DNA of 64,000 bases, taken from NCBI RefSeq assembly GCF_002871945.2, contig NZ_CP126963.1:2100055-2164054 (forward strand), written 5' to 3'. Positions 27,617 through 35,739 of the stretch are shown here, in pieces (the stretch's first letter is position 1; the number at the start of each line of letters is the position of its first letter). Position numbers and translations under genes: made by a program. The stretch comes from Gleimia hominis (GTDB taxonomy: Bacteria > Actinomycetota > Actinomycetes > Actinomycetales > Actinomycetaceae). The notes beneath the pieces were generated by a model. That model made no database searches. It saw only the letters and a list, made by a program, of their open reading frames with translations, and was not told where the DNA came from.

Positions 27617-28378
27617 ATGGGAACAGCGTTAATCACAGGTGCAAGTAGTGGTCTTGGGGAAGAGTTCGCGTGGCAGTTAGCTACCGCAAAGCATAACGTG
27701 GTGCTTGTAGCAAGGCGCCGAGAGAAACTTGAGCAGCTAGCGAATAAACTCGAGCAGGCATGCGGTGTGCGCGCGGAGGTCATTGTGGCTGATCTTTGTG
27801 CTAAGCAAGATCGCCAAAAAGTGCAACACCGTCTGCGCACCTCCAGGTACCCCGTTGGGCTGCTGGTTAATAATGCTGGTTTTGGTTTGGGGTCGTCGTT
27901 TCTTGAAAACTCTCTGGAGGACGAGAACTATGGCCTTGACGTGATGGTACGCGCAGTGATGGAGCTGTGTCACACTGCGGCGCGGGAAATGGTTGGGCGA
28001 GGTCGGGGAGCGATATTGAATGTATCGTCTGTGGCTTCTGAAACGGGAATGGGTACTTATTCGGCGCATAAAGCCTGGGTGAGGTCGTTTTCTGAAGGAT
28101 TAGCTGAGGAGCTGAAGGGTACTAACGTGACCTGCACGGCTGTGGTACCCGGTATGGTTCGGACGCATTTTCACGATAATTTTGTGCTTGATACCTCCCA
28201 GGTACCCCCGGTGGTTTGGGTGAGCGCAGAAACGGTTGTGTCGGAGTCTTTGCGCGCTGTTAGTAGGGGAAAAACGTGGGTGGTACCCTCATTAAAATAC
28301 AAGGTCACTGACACGCTCAGCCGGGTATCTCCACGCCGAATGGTGCGTTACGTGACCCGGCATTTGCCGCACGTGTAG
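27617..28378 (+). CDS. Short-chain dehydrogenase/reductase (SDR)
   Basis: 253 residues of a classical SDR: NAD(P)-binding TGASSGLGEEFAWQLA (residues 7-22), LVARRREKLEQL with Arg after the second strand (suggesting NADP preference), LVNNAGFGLGSSF, the catalytic serine in LNVSSVASETGMG, and Y-x-x-x-K as TYSAHKAWVRSF. Substrate unknown. The C-terminal part (VSPRRMVRYVTRHLP) resembles SDRs of the DltE/YqjQ-like group. ATG after GGAGGT. It holds several motif copies (27847, 28145, 28201, 28281). Confidence 0.92.
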   Translation: MGTALITGASSGLGEEFAWQLATAKHNVVLVARRREKLEQLANKLEQACGVRAEVIVADLCAKQDRQKVQHRLRTSRYPVGLLVNNAGFGLGSSFLENSLEDENYGLDVMVRAVMELCHTAAREMVGRGRGAILNVSSVASETGMGTYSAHKAWVRSFSEGLAEELKGTNVTCTAVVPGMVRTHFHDNFVLDTSQVPPVVWVSAETVVSESLRAVSRGKTWVVPSLKYKVTDTLSRVSPRRMVRYVTRHLPHV

Positions 28379-28557
28379 GGCTGGTTCTTACGACCCCGAT
28401 CTGCTCGAGTTAGCTGAGGGTACCTCAGGCGCCAACACAGATTGCGCAGGTGCGGTAATACATTCAGCGTTTTCCAAGGGCAGTGTCATGGATTAGTCAG
28501 AGTGGTTTCGTAAGATTTAATCACCTTCAGGAAAGAAATCCTGTTTGAGGAGAGTTT

Positions 28558-28596
28558 GTGGTTGCTTTGAGCGGCACCTTACTCGCACTGTGTTGA
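28558..28596 (+). CDS. Possible 12-residue peptide ORF upstream of a strong terminator
   Basis: GTG at 28558 preceded by TTGAGGAGAG (a strong Shine-Dalgarno sequence at good spacing) opens a 12-codon frame, MVALSGTLLALC, followed by TGA. A perfect terminator begins 10 bp later. This looks like a short independent transcript encoding a hydrophobic micropeptide, or a small RNA. There is no comparative support. Confidence 0.25.
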   Translation: MVALSGTLLALC

Positions 28597-28605
28597 TGGG
28601 ATAGT

Positions 28606-28640
28606 AAGAAGACCACGCTTAACACGTGGTCTTCTTTCTC
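28606..28640. terminator. Perfect 12-bp terminator hairpin
   Basis: AAGAAGACCACG pairs perfectly with CGTGGTCTTCTT around a 7-base loop and is followed by TCTC. The upstream A-run makes it usable in both directions. It is more than 200 bp after the SDR stop, so it more probably ends the short transcript before it. Confidence 0.8.
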
Positions 28641-28729
28641 AATTAGAGGGCTTCCCCGTAGCCGTATCAGACGGCTTGCGGGCTATAGCCCCCGTCGTTC
28701 CAGTATCTGGCTTACAGGCCCATTTTCTT

Positions 28730-28862
28730 GAAACGGCTTGGAATCTTGTTCGTTCTGCTACGTACAATGCTTGGATCTCTGGTTGTTTTGAGGCGTAGAA
28801 GCCTTCGATTCCTGTTTGCTTTGTGGCCTACAAGCCTTTGATTCCTGTTTGCCCTGCAGTCC
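28730..28862. repeat. Four copies of a 33-bp tandem repeat 3' of the HAD gene
   Basis: Four contiguous degenerate units of 33 bp begin at 28730, 28763, 28796 and 28829; the last two are nearly identical (sharing AAGCCTT-GATTCCTGTTTGC). The block lies about 28 bp beyond the stop of the minus-strand HAD gene. Confidence 0.75.
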
Positions 28863-28890
28863 GGTGAGCCGGTAGGCCGGGGCCGCTAGG

Positions 28891-29748
28891 TTAGTTCTTC
28901 ATTGCTTGGATAGCTTCGTCTCTTTCGAATGAGGCGCGCGCGTTCTCGCGGACAACGTCTACTAGGTCTGCGATCGAGTCGTGCACATGCCACGGCCGGA
29001 AGGGGAACTTTGTGATTTCTTCTTCAGAGGTTGAACCGGTTAGTACCAGGTGGGTGCGTAGTCCGGCTTCAATCCCAGCTTGTACGTCCGTGTCCATCCG
29101 ATCGCCTATCAGCGCTGTGGTTTCTGAGTGGACGTCGATTTTGTTCAGTCCGGTGCGCAGCATTATTGAGTTAGGTTTGCCGACGAAGTAGGGGGTTTTC
29201 CCGGTGGCTTTTGTGATCATGGCTGCTACAGAGCCGGTTGCGGGGAGGGTACCTTCTTTTGATGGGCCGGTCACGTCTGGGTTGGTGGCGATGAATTTCG
29301 CTCCTTTTTCGATGAAGCGGATTGCTTGTGTGATCGCGTTGAATGAGTAGTTTCTGGTTTCGCCTAGAACCACGTATTCGGGGTTCGTTTCTGTCATTAC
29401 GTACCCTGCTTCGTGTAGCGCTGTGGTTAAGCCTGCTTCTCCGATTACGAATGCTGATGAGTTCGGGGATTGTTGCGATAGGAATGCTGCTGTTGATAGT
29501 GCTGAGGTCCAGATGCGTTCTTCTGGTATTTGCAGCCCGGAGTCTTGCAGCCGTGCGGATAGGTCGCGAGGGGTGAAGATTGAGTTGTTAGTGAGTACCA
29601 GGAAGGGTACTTCGAGGTCGGTGAGTGTGTCGATGAAGTCTTGGGCCCCTGGAATGGCGTGTTGTTCGTGTACGAGTACGCCGTCCATGTCGGTTAGCCA
29701 GGATCTTACTGGGGGTAGTTCGTCGAGCGTGTATGCGCTGGTGGTCAT
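28891..29748 (-). CDS. HAD-IIA family phosphatase (NagD-like)
   Basis: 285 residues. Motif I is in WLTDMDGVLVHEQHAIPGA (Asp nucleophile near residue 20), motif II is VLTNNSIFTPRDLSARL, the cap is C2 type, and motif III/IV is PYFVGKPNSIMLRTGL followed by TALIGDRMDTDVQAGIEAG. The family dephosphorylates nucleotides or sugar phosphates; the substrate is not evident. It is divergent from the TrmH gene with a spacer of about 90 bp. Confidence 0.92.
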   Translation of the reverse strand: MTTSAYTLDELPPVRSWLTDMDGVLVHEQHAIPGAQDFIDTLTDLEVPFLVLTNNSIFTPRDLSARLQDSGLQIPEERIWTSALSTAAFLSQQSPNSSAFVIGEAGLTTALHEAGYVMTETNPEYVVLGETRNYSFNAITQAIRFIEKGAKFIATNPDVTGPSKEGTLPATGSVAAMITKATGKTPYFVGKPNSIMLRTGLNKIDVHSETTALIGDRMDTDVQAGIEAGLRTHLVLTGSTSEEEITKFPFRPWHVHDSIADLVDVVRENARASFERDEAIQAMKN

Positions 29749-29841
29749 TATTCCTCCGTTTGTGTGTCTTCTATTGTGAGCATAGTAAACTGCGATGCGG
29801 TTGTGTATTGACTTAGCTGAAAATGGTTTGGGGGTACCTGG

Positions 29842-30471
29842 TTGTCTGAAGAGGTGGAGCCGGTTCGTAAGGGCGTTGGTCCTTGGCCGGGTGGTGAAGG
29901 GAATTGGCCTGAGGAACCATGGTATGACCCTGAGTTTTTGAGGGACGGCGATAGGCGCAACGTGGAGGATCGGTTTAGGTACTGGCGGATGAGCGCGATC
30001 CGGGAGCAGCTTGATCGTGAGGCGTTGGGGTTAGAAGTTGCGGTTGAGAATCTGGGGCATGATTTCAACATTGGATCTATTGTGCGTACCGCGAATGGGA
30101 TGGGGGTACGTCGGGTTCATATTGTGGGGAAGCGACGTTGGAATCGGCGGGGTGCGATGGTGACTGATCGTTATCTTGAGGTAGTCCATCATCCGAGTGT
30201 TGAAGAGTTTCTTGAGGATGTGACTGGCCGGGGGCTTGAAGTGGTTGGTGTGGATAATACTGAGGGGTCTGTTTCACTTGAGGGTACCTCCTTGCGTAAG
30301 GAGACGGTTTTGGTGATGGGGGAGGAGTCTTCGGGTTTATCTGCGGAGATGGTGGCGGCGTGTAATCGGGTGCTGCACATAACGCAGTTTGGGTCTACGC
30401 GGTCAATTAATGTTGGGCACGCGGCGGCGATCGCAATGTGGGCGTGGGGTGTTCAGAATCGTTCCTGGTAG
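29842..30471 (+). CDS. TrmH/SpoU family RNA 2'-O-methyltransferase
   Basis: 209 residues. The SPOUT knot motifs are present: HDFNIGSIVRTANGMGVRRV (motif 1, Asn and Arg), TVLVMGEESSGLSAEM (motif 2) and RSINVGHAAAIAMWAW (motif 3). The enzyme methylates a ribose 2'-OH in tRNA or rRNA using S-adenosylmethionine. An acidic N-terminal 45 residues precede the core. The probable start is a TTG right after a motif copy (GGGGGTACCT), which would sit where the ribosome binding site should be. Confidence 0.9.
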   Translation: MSEEVEPVRKGVGPWPGGEGNWPEEPWYDPEFLRDGDRRNVEDRFRYWRMSAIREQLDREALGLEVAVENLGHDFNIGSIVRTANGMGVRRVHIVGKRRWNRRGAMVTDRYLEVVHHPSVEEFLEDVTGRGLEVVGVDNTEGSVSLEGTSLRKETVLVMGEESSGLSAEMVAACNRVLHITQFGSTRSINVGHAAAIAMWAWGVQNRSW

Positions 30472-30707
30472 CACACTTTAACCCAGGTACCCCCGCCGTT
30501 GAGCCTGCATGTACCCTCGCGTTGAGATCACCCAGGTACCCCCGCCCCGAGTACCCAGGCACCTAGCATGGAGACACCAGGTACCCTCAAGAAAAAGATG
30601 GTGAGGAAACAGGTGATGGGAGGGGGACTAAGTCCCCGGTGATATTGGGGTACTAGTGTGGGATAATTAGAGGGTCACTGACGTCTACATCGAAGGAGTC
30701 ATCGAAA
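30472..30707. repeat. Motif array between the TrmH gene and fbaA
   Basis: Five reverse-oriented motif copies (30486, 30511, 30535, 30550, 30580), two of them within identical CCCAGGTACCCCCGCC contexts, are followed by one forward copy at 30649. This is the densest non-coding run of the motif in the window. The rest of the spacer should hold the fbaA promoter. Confidence 0.7.
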
Positions 30708-31733
30708 GTGGCTATTGCAACTCCAGAAGTTTACAACGAGATGCTGGACCGGGCGAAGGAAGGTAAGTTCGCTTACCCGGCGATTAACGTAACTTCGTCG
30801 CAGACACTGACCGCGGCTCTTCAGGGGTTCGCGGAGGCAGAGTCCGACGGTATTATTCAGGTTTCGGTAGGAGGTGCCGAGTACTGGTCGGGCTCCACAG
30901 TCAAGGATCGTGTTGCAGGTTCGTTGGCTATGGTCGCGTATGCTCGTGAGGTTGCGAAGAATTACGACGTGACTGTTGCTTTGCATACGGATCACTGTGC
31001 TAAACAGAATCTGGACAGCTGGGTTATTCCTCTGCTTGAACTTGAGGAGAAGGAAGTTAAGGCTGGGCGTGAACCGTTCTTCCAGTCGCACATGTGGGAT
31101 GGTTCCGCGGTGCCGTTGAAGGAGAACCTCGAGATCGCGCAGAAGATGTTGGATCTTTCTCAGAAGGCTAACACGATCCTGGAAGTTGAGATCGGTGTTG
31201 TGGGTGGTGAAGAAGACGGTGTAGTTGGTGAGATCAACGAGAAACTGTACACCACCACTGAAGATGGTATTAAGACGGTTGAGGCTCTGGGATTCGGCGA
31301 AAAGGGTCGTTACATGACGGCGCTGACGTTCGGTAACGTGCACGGTGTGTACAAGCCGGGTCACGTGAAGCTGCGCCCAGAGATTCTTGGGACCATCCAG
31401 GAAGAGGTTGGGGCTAAGTTCGACAAGGGCAATCGTCCGTTTGACCTGGTTATGCACGGTGGGTCTGGGTCTTCTGCCGAGGAGATCAAGACGGCTGTGG
31501 ATAACGGTGTTATTAAGATGAACGTTGATACGGATACGCAGTACGCGTTTACCCGCCCGGTTGCGGAGTGGATGCTGCGTAAGTACGACGAGGTTCTGAA
31601 GATCGACGGTGAGGTTGGTGTGAAGAAGTCCTACGATCCACGTTCATGGGGTAAGGCTGCGGAAGCTGGTATGCGTGCCCGCGTTGTTGAGGCGTGTGAG
31701 CGTCTCGGTTCGACCGGTACCAAGATGAAATAA
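30708..31733 (+). CDS. fbaA: Class II fructose-bisphosphate aldolase
   Basis: 341 residues, typical of class IIA aldolase. It splits fructose 1,6-bisphosphate into dihydroxyacetone phosphate and glyceraldehyde 3-phosphate with zinc. Seen: FAYPAINVTSSQTLTAALQG, zinc-binding VALHTDHCAKQNLDSW, EVEIGVVGGEEDGV, FGNVHGVYKPGHVKL and the phosphate-binding VMHGGSGSS and MNVDTDTQYAFTR. The start is a GTG after GAAGGAGTC. This strongly conserved gene contains only one GGTACC, near its end. A perfect terminator follows. Confidence 0.97.
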   Translation: MAIATPEVYNEMLDRAKEGKFAYPAINVTSSQTLTAALQGFAEAESDGIIQVSVGGAEYWSGSTVKDRVAGSLAMVAYAREVAKNYDVTVALHTDHCAKQNLDSWVIPLLELEEKEVKAGREPFFQSHMWDGSAVPLKENLEIAQKMLDLSQKANTILEVEIGVVGGEEDGVVGEINEKLYTTTEDGIKTVEALGFGEKGRYMTALTFGNVHGVYKPGHVKLRPEILGTIQEEVGAKFDKGNRPFDLVMHGGSGSSAEEIKTAVDNGVIKMNVDTDTQYAFTRPVAEWMLRKYDEVLKIDGEVGVKKSYDPRSWGKAAEAGMRARVVEACERLGSTGTKMK

Positions 31734-31760
31734 GGTTCTTCGTTAACCTGTTTTCTGGTC

Positions 31761-31795
31761 AGGGTCCCAACTTTAGCGAGTTGGGACCCTCTCTT
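31761..31795 (+). terminator. Intrinsic terminator after fbaA
   Basis: AGGGTCCCAACT pairs perfectly with AGTTGGGACCCT around a six-base loop and is followed by CTCTT, 28 bp after the stop. Confidence 0.88.
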
Positions 31796-31939
31796 GTGGG
31801 TCGAAACTTCTTGTGGGCGAAGCTGACTGAAACGGTGGCGTGCGTGCCGTGGGCAGAGTAGCGGCAGGGGGAATTAAGCTGCGTCTGTGAGTTATTCTGC
31901 GGAGCTTTAGGATGAAGAGGGTACTTAGTTAGGAGCCGT

Positions 31940-32788
31940 ATGATCGTTGCATTGCTGGTGGGGGCGCTGGTTGGACTCGTAGTAGGAGTGCTGGGGGCGG
32001 GCGGTGGTATTTTGGCGGTACCTGCGTTGACGTTGCTGTTGGGACAGCCTCCGCATGGGGCGGCCGCCGGGTCGTTGTTGATTGTTCTTGCCACTTCTTT
32101 AGTTGCGTTGCCGCACAGGTTTAATCGGCATGAGGCGCGGGTTAAGGAAGGTGTTATCTTCGGCTTATTGTCTGCGGTTGGGTCTGTAGTAGGTGCGAGG
32201 CTTTCCGCGTTTGTGCCGGGTTGGTTGCTGTTCACGCTCTTCGGTTTGATGGTGGGGGTCGTTGGGGTGCAGATGCTGGTGAAAACCCGTGCGTCTAGCG
32301 CCGGTGCGGAACAAGCATCTTCAAACCCCCAAGGTACCCCCGCGGAAAGTAGTCCTGATCAGCAGCTAAACAGTGCCTCCACCGATGTGACTGGGGTACA
32401 AATACCTGGGGGTACCTGGAAGCGAAATGGGGGGAAACTGTTCTTTGCCGCGCTGATAACGGGGTTGCTGACAGGATTCTTCGGTGTAGGTGGCGGGTTC
32501 TTGATCGTGCCGGTCTTAACGTTGCTCATGCATTACCCGATTAGGGAGGCGTCTGGGACCTCGCTCATAGTAATGTCACTTGCCTCAGTTTTCGGCCTGA
32601 TTGCTCGGATAGGTCAGCCGCTGAACGTTGACTGGAGCGTGGTGGTTTTCTTCATGGTGGGTTCCATGGTCGGTGGGGTCGTGGGCGGACCGCTGTCGAC
32701 GCGTATCCGCCCGGTGATGCTTCAACGCATTTTCGGATTCTTACTTCTTATTGTGTGCGCAGTTAGTCTCGCATCGGTCGTTGTGTAG
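31940..32788 (+). CDS. TauE/SafE family anion (sulfite) exporter
   Basis: 282 residues with about eight membrane helices in two homologous halves, each with the family signature: VGVLGAGGGILAVPALTLLL near residue 15 and TGFFGVGGGFLIVPVLTLLM near residue 178. The halves are joined by a polar linker of about 55 residues holding three motif copies (encoding QGTP, GVQ and GGT). Members move sulfite, sulfoacetate or other organosulfur anions across the membrane; the substrate is not evident here. ATG after AGGAG. Confidence 0.9.
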   Translation: MIVALLVGALVGLVVGVLGAGGGILAVPALTLLLGQPPHGAAAGSLLIVLATSLVALPHRFNRHEARVKEGVIFGLLSAVGSVVGARLSAFVPGWLLFTLFGLMVGVVGVQMLVKTRASSAGAEQASSNPQGTPAESSPDQQLNSASTDVTGVQIPGGTWKRNGGKLFFAALITGLLTGFFGVGGGFLIVPVLTLLMHYPIREASGTSLIVMSLASVFGLIARIGQPLNVDWSVVVFFMVGSMVGGVVGGPLSTRIRPVMLQRIFGFLLLIVCAVSLASVVV

Positions 32789-33378
32789 TTCCGTTTTGCA
32801 TGTTCGGATATGGGGAGAAACCGTTCTGACTCGTTTGGGTGTCTTTGTGTTTTGATTTAGCATGTGGGCACAACCACGCCAGGTACCCTCAATTTTGTTT
32901 TTCCTAGTAGAGCCTCTTTCGTGTGAGGTCCTTGGCTCAAGATAAATGCGGAGTGAACCACTCTTATTAAAAGTTTAAAGGAATGCGAGTAGCTTAACTG
33001 AGCATATTAACGGAGTGAACTTGTATAAATCTCTATAAGTCGGTGTGTTCAGTATATGTCGTATTTGCATGTGAACATTTTTGTGTTTATGTGAAATATG
33101 TAGTTGTATTCCTGTCTGGCGTCTTGGTGCTGTCCAGTGTTGAGGCCCCCTGTTGTTAGGTGATTAAACTGCTGGTTATGGAATGCGCGTCTTATTTTGA
33201 TTTAGGAAATACCTATAATCCTGGGATTGACGGCGTTGTCTTGTCCGGATTGTAGGAAGGTTTTCCACAGTTGGGTTTGGGCTCTGGTTTTATTTGTGGG
33301 GTTCGTTTATTGTTCTTTTTAGCGGTTGGTTTTTGTTAGCTGGCGGCTTGTTCGTGTAGGCGAGTTTGAGGATTTTCG
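32789..33378. other. 590-bp AT-rich spacer
   Basis: I see no gene. One motif copy occurs at 32881, and it is the last for 3.5 kb. The remainder is noticeably AT-rich, with stretches such as TATAAATCTCTATAAG, and probably carries the promoter of the first lipoprotein gene. The change in composition marks the left edge of the lipoprotein island. Confidence 0.4.
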
Positions 33379-34071
33379 ATGTTGCGGACCCTCTTTGGTA
33401 ATCGTGTGTCTCGGCTAGTTTTAGTGTTGGTTTTGTTGTTGGCTTGTGTGCTTACTGTTTCTGCCTGTGGTGGTAAGAGTTCGGGTGAGGAGTCTAAGGG
33501 TGCGGTGGGGGCTTCTCCTGCAGCGTCGTCTTCTGGTGGGGGTTCGTCTTCTCCGTCGGTGTCGGCTTCTGAGGAGGCGTTGGTTCCTCCGCCTCCGGTG
33601 TCGGAGCGTTATCCGCATGATAAGCCTGAGTATCCGCAGGAAGGGTATGTGCATTCCCAGGAGGGGGCGATTAAGGTTGCGCAGTATTTTACGGAGCTGA
33701 TTGGGTATTCCTACAGCACTTTGGATACCAGGCCTCTTGAGAAACTATGCGACAAGAAGACAGCGCAAAACTGCTTGGAACTCATAGAGAGCGTTACTAA
33801 GACTGTTGAAGATCGTTCTTGGTACAAGAATGTTGACACGTTGGATTACTCGTTCAAGGGCGCGTATCTTCCCAAAGAGGATATTCCAGGTGAGATTTCT
33901 TTCCGTTTTATCGTCAAGGGGAAAACCTACGAGTTTTACAGCGGCATACGTAAAGGACCATTAAAGAATATTACGGACCCGGATCAAGAGGTCGTCGTCA
34001 ATCTTTCTTGGAAGAACAATAGCTGGATCGTCGCTGACGGGCTATTTGTGTTCTTAAAGGAGAAGAAATGA
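33379..34071 (+). CDS. DUF6318-type lipoprotein, paralogue 1
   Basis: 230 residues. A signal peptide ends in a lipobox (TVSAC; Cys at about 30), so it should be lipid-anchored on the outer face of the membrane. A Ser/Gly-rich linker (about 35-70) leads to a core that starts ERYPHDKPEYPQEG and continues with VAQYFTELIGYSYSTLDTRP, the pattern I associate with actinobacterial DUF6318. Two cysteines follow (EKLCDKK, QNCLEL) and are conserved in the two paralogues downstream. Function unknown. Its stop overlaps the ATG of the next gene (ATGA). The G/T-rich codon choice differs from that of paralogues 2 and 3. Confidence 0.75.
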   Translation: MLRTLFGNRVSRLVLVLVLLLACVLTVSACGGKSSGEESKGAVGASPAASSSGGGSSSPSVSASEEALVPPPPVSERYPHDKPEYPQEGYVHSQEGAIKVAQYFTELIGYSYSTLDTRPLEKLCDKKTAQNCLELIESVTKTVEDRSWYKNVDTLDYSFKGAYLPKEDIPGEISFRFIVKGKTYEFYSGIRKGPLKNITDPDQEVVVNLSWKNNSWIVADGLFVFLKEKK

Positions 34072-34871
34072 GCAAGTTGTTGGCTTGTTTGTCTTGTGTC
34101 TCGCTGTTGGTTTCTGCCGTGGCCACGGTTGACGACGGTGATCTACGAAGAACCGATTATGGAGACTCGCGTGAAGACTCAACAAATAAAACATACTCTT
34201 CCAAGAGTTATATAGATATTAATGTTCAGTCTCATAGTGTTATTTATTCTTATGATACGGGTGGTGAGGCTTCGGTTGCTCAGCCTAGTTATGAGGCTTC
34301 TGCTCCTGCTGCGGGTGGGGTGAGTGCTTATCGTGGGGGTGGGGCTAGTGGTGGTTGGGGTGGGGGCAGGGACTTGTCGTTTAAGTCTTCTGCTGCGCCT
34401 GCTGGGCTGGGGGAGGAGCCGAAGGTGGTGACTCCTTTTCAAAAGGCGATTGCGGCGGTGGCTGCTGATAGTCCGCCTCAACCACGGTTGCATGTCCAGC
34501 CTGATCGGGGGTGGGTGTGGACTGGGTTACCAACTATTTTCTACTATACGAATACGTCTAAGACCTCGCGGGTTGATGGGGCGGAGGTTAGTTGGTATGT
34601 GACTACTCACCGGTTGGATTATGCTGATGGGAGGACGCAGTTGTTCAGTGGTGATGGTGCTCCGTATCCGAATCAGTCGCTGGTGCATGAGTATGTGGAG
34701 CCGCTGCGTAATATTGAGGTTCATTCCACTACGTTTTGGAGTGCGCGAGTGAAAGTCGATGGGCAAGTCTTTACTCTCGACACTAACCGCACTACCCATG
34801 AGGTTAGTAGCATGTTTGATGCTAAACGCCCCCGCTCGTCCCTAGTCGTCACCCCCGGCTGGGACGAATAA
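34068..34871 (+). CDS. Secreted protein with PKD-like domain, coupled to the DUF6318 lipoprotein
   Basis: 267 residues. A short signal peptide (MSKLLACLSCVSLLVSAVAT) is followed by a long Ser/Gly/Ala-rich region (about 30-120) and a beta-rich domain with LHVQPDRGWVWTGLPTIFYY, HRLDYADGRTQLFSGDGAPY and VHEYVEPLRNIEVHSTTFWS. Similar domains with a G-D-G and H-x-Y pattern are found next to DUF6318 genes in other actinobacteria and resemble PKD folds. The four-base overlap with the lipoprotein gene implies a joint cell-surface role. Function unknown. Confidence 0.6.
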   Translation: MSKLLACLSCVSLLVSAVATVDDGDLRRTDYGDSREDSTNKTYSSKSYIDINVQSHSVIYSYDTGGEASVAQPSYEASAPAAGGVSAYRGGGASGGWGGGRDLSFKSSAAPAGLGEEPKVVTPFQKAIAAVAADSPPQPRLHVQPDRGWVWTGLPTIFYYTNTSKTSRVDGAEVSWYVTTHRLDYADGRTQLFSGDGAPYPNQSLVHEYVEPLRNIEVHSTTFWSARVKVDGQVFTLDTNRTTHEVSSMFDAKRPRSSLVVTPGWDE

Positions 34872-34979
34872 CCAACCAGCCCCCAAACAGGCCAAATAAC
34901 CACCATCCAAAACCAAAACCAAAACCACCAGATTTTCGAAAAGTTCAGTTCCCATACCTTGTATTAAGGAGAATCAGTA

Positions 34980-35597
34980 ATGCGTAACACTGTTAACAAC
35001 CGCAAATTCCAGCTAGCTATCCTCAGTGCAATCCTCCTAGCATGCACGCCGGCACTATCAGCTTGCAGCCACACAAGCGCAGATGAACTAGAGCAAAAAG
35101 CAGGCGAGAAGGCCTCTCCTCCATCACCGGCTGAACGCTACCCTCAAGAAAAACCTGAATACCCCGAAGAAGGCCGGGAACACAGTGAACGCGGCGCGTT
35201 CAAAGTAGCTGCCTACTTCACGGAACTAATCGGATACTCATACAGTACTTACGACACAAAACCTCTCGAACAACTCTGTTCCGAAGAAACAGCTAAAGAA
35301 TGCAAAAAAATCATTACAAATATCGACCAAGCTCGTGAAAAAGGCGAATGGTACAAGAACTTCGACACAAGCAATACGAGTATCGGCATGACCCATGCGC
35401 CCGAAAAAGGAGAAATCGGAGACCTCGTAATCACCTTGAGTCCAGATAAAGTTAAGTACGAAATCCACACTCCTGAACAAAAAGACGGAAAGCAAGTTAT
35501 TAAATCTCCCCGCATCAATAATAAATGCAACCTCTCATGGAAAACAGATCACTGGGTCGTAGCAGACTGCAAAACCACATTTGTGAACGACAAGTAA
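34980..35597 (+). CDS. DUF6318-type lipoprotein, paralogue 2
   Basis: 205 residues with a signal peptide and lipobox LSAC (Cys at about 29). It lacks the long linker of paralogue 1. The core ERYPQEKPEYPEEG and VAAYFTELIGYSYSTYDTKP is nearly identical to the other two, while the C-terminal half (ITLSPDKVKYEIHTPEQKDG) has diverged, apart from the closing SWKTDHWVVADC. The ATG follows AAGGAG. Codon third positions are rich in A and C, the reverse of paralogue 1. Function unknown. Confidence 0.75.
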   Translation: MRNTVNNRKFQLAILSAILLACTPALSACSHTSADELEQKAGEKASPPSPAERYPQEKPEYPEEGREHSERGAFKVAAYFTELIGYSYSTYDTKPLEQLCSEETAKECKKIITNIDQAREKGEWYKNFDTSNTSIGMTHAPEKGEIGDLVITLSPDKVKYEIHTPEQKDGKQVIKSPRINNKCNLSWKTDHWVVADCKTTFVNDK

Positions 35598-35739
35598 AGA
35601 AACGATACGAGTCCGACCTTCCACCAACTACTGTCCGCATCTAATAAAAGAACTTATTCCGCTAAATACTCACGAGTAAATAGTCACGACCACACATCAC
35701 TACATCTGACAAACACTTTCTTAGCTTGAGGAGTTGAAA

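Larger units (their letters stand above)
28379..28890. other. 512-bp spacer: motif, possible mini-gene, terminator, minisatellite
   Basis: The spacer contains one motif copy (28418), a possible 12-codon reading frame with a good ribosome binding site, a perfect terminator hairpin and a 33-bp minisatellite, each listed separately. Between 28641 and 28729 I see only a stem such as GGGCTATAGCCC. Confidence 0.5.
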
